Shown here: positions 24,001-36,000 of the stretch, piece by piece
Position numbering within the stretch: the first letter of the stretch is position 1
Layout of the letters: every line of letters begins with the position of its first letter
Assembly (NCBI RefSeq): GCF_026151205.1
Contig: NC_087076.1
Coordinates: forward strand, 2,379,902 to 2,443,901
Direction: 5' to 3'
Source: Bolinopsis microptera
Taxonomy: Eukaryota > Ctenophora > Tentaculata > Lobata > Bolinopsidae
Length of the DNA: 64,000 bases
Made by a program: the position numbers and the translations under genes
Notes under the pieces: model-generated
What the model saw: only the letters and a program-made list of their open reading frames with translations
Database searches by the model: none
What the model was told of the DNA's origin: nothing

Positions 24001-27000
24001 TCAATCTATCAAATATCTTCTGAACTATGCGTTCAACCTATCAAATCTCGTCTTAACTATGCGTTCAACCTATCAAATCTCTTCTAGTTCTTATCTATGC
24101 GTTCAATTTATCAAATCGCTTCTTAACTATGCGTTCAACCTATCAAATCTCTTCTTAACTATGTGTCCAACCTATCAAATATCTTCTTAACTATGTGCTC
24201 AACCTATCAAATCTCTTCTTATCTATGCGTTCAATCTATCAAATCGCTTCTTAACTATGTGTTCAACCTATCAAATATCTTCTTAACTATGCGTTCAACC
24301 TATCAAATCTCGTCTTAACTATGCGTTCAACCTATCAAATATCGTCTTAACTATGTGCTCAACCTATCAAATCTCTTCTTAACTATGCGCTCAATCTATC
24401 AAATATCTTTTTTAACTATGCGCTCAATCTATCAAATCTCTTCTTATCTATGCGTTCAATCTATCAATTATCTTCTTAACTATGTGACATGCGTTCAATC
24501 TATCAAATCTCTTCTTAACTATACGTTCAATCTATCAAATATCTTCTTGACTATGCGCTCAACCTATCAAATCTCTTCTTAACTATGCGCTCAATCTATC
24601 AAATCTCTTCTTAGCTATGCGGTCAATCTATCAAATATCTTCTTAACTATGCGTTCAATCTATCAAATCTCTTCTTAACTATGCGTCCAACTTATCAAAT
24701 ATATTCTTAGCTAAGCGATATTTTTTGACCGTCATTTTCGTGAAACGGCATTCTCACCAGTCACCAAGAGAGATACTGCTTACATTTTTGATGAATTTGA
24801 TTGTGTTAGCTTGATGCCTCATGTGTACGCCATATATCGTGAGTAAAACGTCTCGCTGATTGATTGGCATGGTCACGTGATACAATTCCTGGTGTGTGAT
24901 TGGACCCCTCTCATTACAGCGATCTGCGGGAGTCTCTCCACACACACATTTCCAACACGCACTGTGATATTTATAACTTTATATACCATCTTCATCATCG
25001 GTTCGCTGTGAACATCTTGATCTATTAAACACGATATCATATAATCGGTGACAAATATTGAAAAGAATAGGATATTTTACACCGATCTCTGCTCGCCATC
25101 TGGCGTTAAAATACTGCAATAATAATACAATGTCATTAAATGTGTACTTGGTCAGTCTCATCCAACTCTCTCCACACGTCTTTTATATTGTATTGAACAC
25201 CGGGCCGCGTTGAGAGATGGTGCAGTCCTTAGTTCATCTCGCCCTCTAATACTCCGGACAATGGCGATGCTGTTTTTTCTAGATTGCCTTCTCAGTTTGT
25301 GTAACTACTGACATTGTTGTTCTTAACGTGTTATTAGGTGACAATAGGTGTTTTCTAGCCGGTGACTAGGAGCTCATTACTCAGATGCATTTTTATTCTC
25401 CTTCGGGGTACAAAGTACGTTTCTTCTGTTTTATATATTTACTCTAATGGAAACAAAAATAATATTTCTGTCCTGATTCTAATCAATACGCTTTTAATCA
25501 TAAAACTATCAAAACATTAATAACATTATTATCGTGATTAATAGTCGTCTATTTTCATCTAAGAATGAAATTTGATCCAAATTTTGGTTAATTGTTAATC
25601 AAGTTGATCAAAAAGGATGTCGCGAATAAAAAACACTTAAAGGACTCCAAAGTCCATAACTTGTTCTCAATAAGTTATTCTCCAAAAATCTGCTGTTAGA
25701 TTCAATATCTGATAAAACAACTTAAAATAAATTCGTTTGCTTAAATTTCTGAAAATTTAAATCGCGGAGGACCAGGGGTGGGTGGAGACTGGAGGACCAG
25801 GGGTGGGTGCAGGGGTGGGTGTTATCAGTAGTCTTAGGTATTATGTGAACGATTCCTTACGATTTGTTAATTTCAGGTTATCCCTGCCTGGCGCACAGAT
25901 GGAATCAAATCAAAATTTGAGGTAAGCTATTTTGAAAAGTTTTTTTCATAGTTGTGATTCAAAAATTCAGAAGTTAAAGAAAAACAAATTTTGAGGTTTG
26001 GTTCGTAATCGTATTATAACGAGATGCTTCAAGCAAACGTTGGTGCGCTTACCCAATAAGAAATTAGAATTTTCTGGTTTTTTATCAAACATGGTAAATG
26101 GTAATTGGTAAGTGGTTACCCAGATTTAACTATATGTATAATATTATGTGGACTTGTCAGGATCAATGTTAACTCTCAAACAGATTGTGTCACTCTGTAA
26201 CATGTAACACTTCAGAACAGAGAAATCAAGCTGTTATACAGCCAGTACTTCTTCAAGCAGAAGATGGAAATGGTTGTCCTCCTTCTCATCGTCCTCTGTA
26301 TCAACTCCCTCCTCTTCATAGTACTCTATTTCATTAACAAGAAGGACTGGACCCACCTCCTCATTCTGGTGGTGGTTGTGTTTATAGCTTGCATCATATT
26401 GCTAATAGAACTACTCAACTCCAGAACTAGGAGCACTAAACATTTGACTCTCATATCATTTATAATCTGGCTGCTGCAGTGTGTACTGTTGTTTTCACTA
26501 GCAGGGATCAGGCAGCAGACGTATAGAACTCCAAGTGACGACGTGGCCCTGGTGGTGTTCATTACCTTCGTTACGTACACCATGTTACCACTGCGACTAA
26601 TTCACACTGTCATTCTGGGGGTCATCTTGGCCATTGCTCATGCGGCCACAGTTTACGGTCTGTCTGCAGCTAAAAATAAAACAGAGGAGGGCAATGTTGT
26701 GCGTCAGGTATGTTGGCTACTTTTACTTGACTTTTTATTTTTCATTAATTTTACAGGGCTGTTCTTGTACACTGATTTAATTATAACATGTCGCATGTTA
26801 TAGAATGGAATAGATGCGATTTCATGATTAATAAACTAATCTTTATAACTATACCATGATTAATAAACTAATGTTTATAACTATACCACCGTCCCAAAAC
26901 CTGGCATCTAAAAATTGAGCTTTTAGTTTTAGTGTAAATTTATTGAAGATTGGAGCTATTAGTAGAGTTTTGATATAGGTACGTTTGGTATAATCTACAG

Positions 27001-30000
27001 ATTTGTGATGACTAATAGAAAGTAAGGACATGTTTAGTTAATGTAGCTCACCAGTCACTCTTTAACAGTTTTATTTTTGACGAAATTTAAATGGTTCTAT
27101 TTTTATCGAAACTTAACATTACCAAATTTGGGTCTTTGAACGCATAACTGTGGCAGGCTTGCGAGTAACTTTAAACCGTTCTTATAGTGATTTTTGACCA
27201 AATAAGCATAATGAATAGCAGTTTATATTTCTCAGGCTCATATCTGGGGTTGATAGAGATAGTAAGGACTCTATTTCTAGGTGCTACGCTCCTTAGAAAA
27301 TATTTATAATTTCCAACATATCCCAACACATCTCGATTCTTTAGAAGAATGGAGATAGAATTGAGGAGTGTGATTGCGGGTCGCGTAATTAATGAACACT
27401 GAATAGCGCTATGTAGTGATGGTATAGTAGCTTAGCTGTTTACCACCCATTAGGGTCATGTTTTATGAAACTACAGGGTGGGCCAAAAGTCAGTGTGCAA
27501 ACGTTGGGTCTTATACCTCCGCCGTGTTTTATATTTGAGAGCTGTTGCTTTGCAGATGGCATACTGTACTTACTGGTTCGAGGATTCCGTCGTCAAAATT
27601 TGAAAATTCGAATATTTTAGACCACGCCCATTCAATATTAAAACACCTATATTGTTTTCTCTGAACATGCCTAATTTTTTTAGAGACTGTAGATTATCAA
27701 ATGTTGCATATGATCTGAAAACATGAGGCAAAACGGATTAGAAATGACGAAGTTATCAAGCATTTTGTGTATCTTGTTAACAAAATTGACTGGGTGATTA
27801 TGTGACACCGTGACACGACACCTTAATTGGGCACCCTTAACAATTCCCATAATGTTTAACGGGGTCGTTAACGGGGTCACCTTATCACGTGATTAGGTAA
27901 ACCAATCACCTGATCACACGTAATGAATATACTCGTTATTCTTCAAATCTCGGTCATCTGAGAAGCTACAGTTCTAATTCTTTCAGGACAAACGTAATTC
28001 GAATGGCCAAACACAATTCAATAACATTTAGCTTGATCCGACTATCCAAACTATCAAATAAATGTGAAAATGAACATCCATTTGAAAAAAATGAACGCGA
28101 ATATTTTTCGAGTTGACAATTCCTCGAACCAGTGGTGGTACTAAGTCATACCAGAAGGAAGTGTTTCAATTGGGCACTCAGTGACTGAGCTATTAAGGCC
28201 AACGTTTGCACACTGACTTTTGGCCCACCCTGTATGTCATATAATCATGTTTTTATCCCCCTCAGTTGTTGGCGAACATTCTAGTGTACATATGTAGCAA
28301 TCTCTGCGGACTTTACCACCATCATCTAAGTGAGATTGCGCACAGACGTACTTTCCTAGAAACTAGGGGTTTCATCAAAAATCAGCTGGAACTCAGCCAA
28401 CAGAAAGACCAACAGGTGCTGAACGTTTATCTTGATTAATCATATTTTACACTACAGCTTCTTTAATATAACAGCTGTTGGGCAAAGTGACAGGAGAGTC
28501 TTGTTTAATTCATCAGAAAATCTTCGTTTAATAAATTGTTCAAGTTACATACCTGGTACATACCAGTACATATCAGTACATACCAGTATCAAATAATAAT
28601 CTTGTGGGCAAGTTGTTCATTATATAACGTCACTTGTCTTTATTGTAATAATAATGTGCCAGCTATTTTAGTGGCAATTAATGATTCATGGAACAATACT
28701 TAATGGCAAATTTTCAAAGAAAGGGCGATTATTACTGGAATTACTGGAATTACTGGAATGTAACACTGGTACTCGTCCAGGAGTCGTTGCTGAACTCTGT
28801 ATTACCTGGTTACATAGCAGAAGAGATGCTGAAAGACATCCTGAAGGGTAATGGTATGAGACAACAACCCATGAACCTCCAGTTTCACAAGATTTACATC
28901 AAGAAACACGATGAAGTCAGGTATTTCACCTATACTAGCATTGCTGAGTAGTATGAGATATTGCCGGGAATTGGAAATTAAGGATTATTTTCCTCCCCAA
29001 TTATTTGTTTCTTGCTTTAAATGTCAGCCGTTCTTATATTATTATATTATAGTGGTTCACGAATTAAGAAATTAATTAAAAATTAACGCATATCAAGAAT
29101 ATGACTACTTCACTGCTACAATCACGTGTCTAAATTTCAGTATTCTGTTTGCGGACATAGTGGGTTTCACCAAGATGGCTTCAGGTTGCACTGCTCAGGA
29201 GCTTGTTAAAATACTGAACACTCTTTTTGGACGATTTGATGATCTAGCTAAGGTAATTTTGTCCCAAAAACTTTTCATAGTTTATTTAACTCCTAAAATG
29301 ATTTAACGTCTTAGTTTTTATAATCATATGGGAAGTGGGCAACATCGTTAATTCTTTAAAGTTCAGTAGAAACGACCTATTTAGATAAAACTGAGACTGA
29401 TATATTTGTGGTCTGTTGGTAACCCAGCATATTAACCTGCAGAAGAATAAGTGTATGAGGATTAAGATACTGGGCGACTGTTACTACTGTGTATGTGGTG
29501 TTCCCAACCCCTCTCCTGATCACGCCATATGCTCTGTTCTCATGGCCTTCGATATGATCACTTGCATCAAGTTAGTCATTATAGTGTTCTTATTTAACAC
29601 GGTCACTTACCTCTATAATAATGATTGTTCAGGTTAGTTGGTAATGCTTATGAGAATTAATTTGATTTTCTAATATCCAATGATTGCAAACCGTCCTGTG
29701 ACAGAGAGGTACGAGACAACACACGAGTAGAGGTGAACATGAGAGTGGGAATTAATACTGGGGGAGTGTTGGGTGGGGTACTGGGTCACAGAAAGTGGCA
29801 GTTTGATGTTTGGAGCGACAGTGTTACTATTGCTAACCATATGGAGAGCGGTGGGCTATCTGGGTCAGTTTACTTACTTTCTCATCCTTGCTTATTTTAT
29901 TTTATTGATATTAATAAATGTGATTTCTTGAAGGCGGGGAGCTCACTTTCTCCTTATTATAAGTTTTCACCATTGTAATGTGTAGAAATTAAGAACATGA

Positions 30001-33000
30001 AAGAAACTCGTTTGTCAATCCCTAATCACTATCCAGTATCCAATGACGGTGATTAGAAAGTTAATTAAATCTCCTCCTCCCTTAGTCGAGTACACATCTC
30101 GGCGTCTACTCGAGCATGTCTGCCCTCTGATATCCAGTGTGAGCCGGGGCACGGCGAGGACAGAGACAAGTACCTGAAAGAAAAACAGGTCACTACATAC
30201 CTGGTCCTTAACCCTGAATCTTGTGCTGAGCAGGCCGCCGTAAGTTATCATTAGCTGCATTTTAAACATATTTTTATTAGTAATTTATTGTCAAGGTTAC
30301 CAAAACACGCTCAGTAAATAAAATACTTTGGTTTTTTATTCTAAAATGATATGAATATCACACAACTTAATCAACATGGGTCAGTCAATAAAATCTAAAC
30401 TAAATACTAAATACTTAAAATACTTGAGTGGTGATACTTGGTCATGTGAAGGTCCATGTAGACGTTATTCCCGTTGTCTGGAGGTAGAGCAGTATGTGCT
30501 GCTAAAAGGTGGAGCAATATTTACTTTTAGTGACTTAATTTTTTAGATAATATGAGTTTATAGAATTTACATTTAAATTTATAGTGGTGAGAATTATATG
30601 GTGGTTATCGCATAGTTACTGGACCATTAAGGTGTTTCTAACACAGTATCGTATTAAAATTGTAGGCTTTATTCTAAATTGGCTAATTGGCTTGAGTGTA
30701 GGCTCTTTATTAGCGGTGCATTCTACAGAATTTCTGCTCCAATCGTTCTACCTCCAATAAACAGCTATATATTATGTAGCTTATAAAGTATAAACAACTG
30801 TCAGCTGTAAACATTTTAACATTAACATCAAAATGTATAGATATATTTAATGTGCCCCTGATTGGTTAAGCTTGTCTAATGTTTTGAAATAAACTACATT
30901 TACGTTTGCTTACTCTGGCTGGATATATTGGGCTGAATTCAAGTTGTAAAGAAGTTGGTTCCGGTATATTAATGTATACATTTATTGGCCAGAGCATTGT
31001 ATTCATTATTCAAGGATATGTCCAAATTCGTTGTATAAAACATAATGTATCTCTTAACAATGTATTAAATCACTGCAGCAAGGCGATATCTCTAACAATT
31101 AGTATTACTCTGTGTTTCATTTTGATATAACTACGATGGGTAACATTTCTCCTATGATCTAAAGCTTAAATTATCATACAGTCTACCGTGAGTAAAACTC
31201 ACTGCAAGTATTTTGAGTCAATTAATCGCCAATCAATGAAATCAAAGTTAAGCTCCTTGCAAAAACTATGTAACTGTCAAACACCATCACAGCCAAGTTG
31301 TTAAATATATCCGATACCGATACTCTACAGCTTCAGCATCTTACATGCCTCTTAGTCTAACAGACTATCAGACCGGGTAGGATGATTGTTATTTTATTCC
31401 AACAATTTCTAATAATTATCCGAGCCTTAGAATTTTTTGAATCTATGAATTAGATTTGATTAAATGTTCACTATCAATTCATATAATGTCTGATGGTTTT
31501 AATGACGTGATTTATCGATCAATCTTTCTTGCCATATTGGATATTCATTTGACAGCTTCAAAGGAGATATCTTGGCTGTGAACCATATTGTTTGTCGAGA
31601 AAGTGACACAAAAAATGTGTTAATTGTTTCCTAAACTAGGACAAGGAAATGTTCACGTAAAAATGCTAAGTTTTAAACTGAAATTAGATTTTAATCTTGG
31701 TGGGGAGATAAAGCGATCAGCTTCCAGAATCGACAATTATTGATAAATCAAATTCCAGAAACTCTGTCACTTGTCAAAATAAATATAGTTCACCTCCCCG
31801 CCAGAATCCAGTTTAGTTAATTCTGCAATTAACAATTTGGTTGAGACATCCCGGCATAGTATGCCGGGCATACTTTATAGCAATGTTTTGATCTGTTATC
31901 AGATGACAGCATAGAGTCCGAAACATGATCTTTCAAGAATTCAGAATACAACAAAACATATTATCATATAATATCATGACGCAGTGAAACTATCGGACTA
32001 CGATGTATATTGACTCGGTTACATCGTTTCCTGTTACCTTCTCGGCTCCCTGTTAATCGTTTTAAAAAGACGAGCTTTGTTCAAATTTAAAGTTTTAAAA
32101 TATACATTATTTATTTATTTGCAATTTGGATTGACTAAAGAATCACTGAGAAAGTATTTGACAATGTCCCCTTAGAAAGTACTATCAAAACAGCTGCCAA
32201 TTACTATGATGTTGAACCAATCACCAGTCCCTAACTGTATTATAATCACACAGCGTGCAAATATGTCATAAAAAGAGGGAATAACAAAATATGGATTCGC
32301 TCACTGTTTTGTATTCATTATAAAGTTCATCGTTTGAGGTTTCTGAATTTGGAGAATTCTTTGGAGCACAGGAAGTAAAGCAGGAAGTAGAGCTCGTTTC
32401 ATCAAAAGAGTTCACTTCCGCGCCGTTAGCATACTTATATTAAAAAGCAGTTGATGGGGGAAGTAATCATTTTAAAGCAGTTATTTTTCTTTATGGTGAT
32501 TTGCATTCCAGGATCTTTCTAGACAGAAAGTGAGAAAGAGTTAAAGACAAAATTAACCAATAATTACTAATAAGAGTATATAATAAAAAATCGAATCATT
32601 ATTGAGATACCTTTCGTGCTAAAATAATATTGTTTGCGAAAGAGTTATTAAAATTACAGTGTAATAAATAAAATCTATTGTCTATAATATGCATCGAAAA
32701 TAAAAACATAACCCAAAAAGGGTATATTCAAGCAAATATTTAAGCCTGACCTTATATGGTAAAAGATAACGTTATGAACTTTCGATCTAATTAGCAAAAA
32801 CACACTGCTCATGCTATACATTATGTCACTCTTCCAATACCTTTGAAAGCTTCAATAAGAACTTATTTAAGAAATAATTGAGGCAGTTCAATAAATCAAT
32901 CCTAAAAGATGTCCAGCTATAACAATATTAGTGATATAGTTGTGATATAATTGTGATGCTCCAGAATAGTCATTCACAGTGTACTTGTCCAACCAGTCCT

Positions 33001-36000
33001 CATCCCATGTTTTGAGGTATTTCCTGAGTGCCTCCTCCTTAGTGCCTGGCTGGACACACACCTCAGCTCCACAACCATAGTTGCAGAAGTTGGTGGTATT
33101 CGTCTGTGTCTCGTCACACTTCCCTAGTGCAGGTCCTTGACAGGCTAGAGTGTAGGGGACGTAGGGTCGGGTGTGGTAGTGATAAACCACCTCGTCTGAG
33201 TCATCACTAACCGGACCAAAGTGACCACCACACTCGTCCACAACAGGTGCCTTGCCTCCAACATCCTGGAATGTGTAAATACCAAACCCGTCCAGTGCCC
33301 AGCCGGTTAAACGGCCGTGTTTGTGGGGGGTTGCACCCCTGGAGATCCCTTTGTGATCCTCTGTGAAGGCATTCAGACAGTCCGGTGCCTTGTGGAAGTG
33401 ATAGATTGGAGTGGAACCAGGTGGTGCCCCATCTGGCATGTTGCTCATGTCCAACTGACTAAGCGGTGGAGTAACGTGCCCACCACAGATTAACTGGAAC
33501 TTTGCTTCGTCGATACTGATGCCCCCAAAAGTGGCAGATCCTCTGATACCGATGCCATTAGTAGCCACGCCCAGTACAGCTCCATCTGACTTAGCTGCTC
33601 CAACAGTTTCAGCATCATACATGTCTCTTGGTCTATCAGAGCGGGTAGGGTTGCCTTTCAGAGGTATTTTGTACCAAGCTTCACTAGGGACCCACACATC
33701 ACCATAATCTGTAGAGCCTGGCCCGTTATCACCTCCACACTTGAAGATGTCCTCTGGGAAATAGCATCGCTCCAATTCTATTTCCTCTGGGGTGCAGTAC
33801 CCGTTTCCTAGTCCCAAAGGACAGTAGGGGTTGTAGTAGAAATCAGGGACAGAATTCGAGTGAATGTACCTGCAGAATCAGTATTCAGTGATGATTAAGT
33901 AATTGATAACAGATGATCAAATGATCCAAAAATTTTGAAATACAGGAAATTTTTTCCACAATTAACGTGCAGTTGTTACAGAGAAAGAGAATTTTATCCA
34001 AACTACCTGAATTCTTTATCTGTATCCATCTCCATGCAACTCCCCCAGTTGTTTGTCTTCCCAGCCTCAGTCCAAGTAACAGTCATACATTCAGCCGCTA
34101 AATCAGGGAACTCTGTCTTGTCTAAAGCTCTCTTTTGTCTGTTAAGTGGGGTGATGTTAGCGTATTCATTACACATATGGGGTGTGTCCCGTACAGCATG
34201 GTGGCAACGCTGGAAATGAATCTCTTCCACTGAGGAGCGCGCGTGTCTCCCCCCATACACTGGAACTAGCAGTACCACCTGGGAAAAGTGCCAGGAGGTG
34301 ACCGGGATTGGCAATTTTGAGCTATCCCGGTCCCGGTCCTGGTCCCGGTCAACCGGGTCAAGTCACATTTTTCATCCCGGTCGCGGTCCCGGTCAAATGC
34401 TGATTTATGATCCCGGTCCCGGTTAATTCAGGATTCTTGGTCCCGGTCCCAGTCCCGGTCAATCACTCAAATTTGCCGGGATTTTGACCGGGATCTTTTA
34501 CATAATTTCATTCACTGTGATTTTAAGTTTTTACTTTCATTCATTGTGAATTTCATCTTTAAACAACCTCTGAGCCAAATAAAACAATGTTTAAAATTAA
34601 TATCGTTACATAACTCATAAGTGCAAACTAACATCAAGTTTTCAACTCGGGCTACGCCCAATTGTAAATTGGAATTGGAGAATGAAACTGTTGAATAATT
34701 TGAGGGATTATTGATTGAGGAATGAGGAATGAGGGTGAACTTGAGTAATCAGTACATGAACATTATTGGTGTAGTACATTAGGCCCATGCCCCATATTGA
34801 CGGGTATTTTCTAGTTTTTCTAATTTAATATTCTAGTTATTACTTATTCAAATTGTTCAATTATAATGTAAATGAAAGTTGCAGCTTTCAATATGAGAAT
34901 ACCAGTTTTGGTCCCGGTCATCCCGGTCATCCCGGTCAAATCCCGGTCATCCCGGTCAAATCCCGGTCATCCCGGTCATCCCGGTAAAATTGGATTGTTG
35001 GTCCCGGTCCCGTTCCCAGTAAGATAGAAATCCCAGAAATTATTGGTCCCGGTCCCAGTCCCGGTCACGGTAAATTGATAATCTCAGTCCCGGTCCCGGT
35101 CCCGGTCAAGTCACATTTTGTATCCCGGTCCCGGTCCCGGTCCTGGTCCCGGTCAGGCCTAAAATCATGTCCCGGTCGCCTCCTGAAAAGTGCAATATCG
35201 ATAATATGATAAATGAGACTATTTGCACGTAAGGAGTATGGTGGATGTGAGGAACCACATTTGCTAAAATTCAATTCTCCGCAGCCTACATCCTAATCCG
35301 GAAGGAGTGTGATATCATGTAAATTTATCCAAAACAATATTGCATTTCTTGAGAGTATACCTAACATCTAGAAGTAAACATCCGTATATTTACCAGATAC
35401 AATGAAATCATCGTCAAGACTCCACCCAATCTTCAAATCTGCGTTTCCAAACTTATCGAATGTTTTGTTGGTTTATTTTAAATTAATTTTATTCTCTATA
35501 ATGTAAGATTCTAAAGGTAAATAATAAAGAACAAACAATCTATTTTGCCTAAAGCTATCGATTAGTCAGCATTGTATTTCGGACGAAAATGAAACTGAAA
35601 ATGGTAAAAGAGCTGAGTACACTGTCCTGATTTTCAACACTAAGAGGTAATTGCGGGGGGGGGGGGGGGGGGGGGGCAATCCCGTCATTTGTCTACTAAA
35701 GATCCCCCAATTTAACTTAATCGTGGTAATTGCACGAGGTATTGGAAGATGGACACGCAGTTCCAAATAAATGTCGGTAAACCTATAAGTCCATAATGCA
35801 ATCTGATGCCGGAAAAGAGTGCATGTTTACCGTCTCAGAAAGTTTCTCAGAAATGTGTCTCCTTTTAAAAAGCTGGCAACAAACCCACGACTACGACTAT
35901 CATGATAAACTATGAAACCCGCTGAGTTACAATACATGATTATTGCAGATGTAGTATAGATATAACACGGTTTTAGAGTATAATTGTAAATGTAACATCC

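Noticed and set aside
23977..24712. CRISPR-like regular array
   Set aside because: Units are contiguous 32-mers without unique spacers, in animal DNA; a satellite.
32888..34278. YHYH gene as bacterial contamination
   Set aside because: It has a GT-AG intron with matching phases and lies between cyclase exons on one contig.
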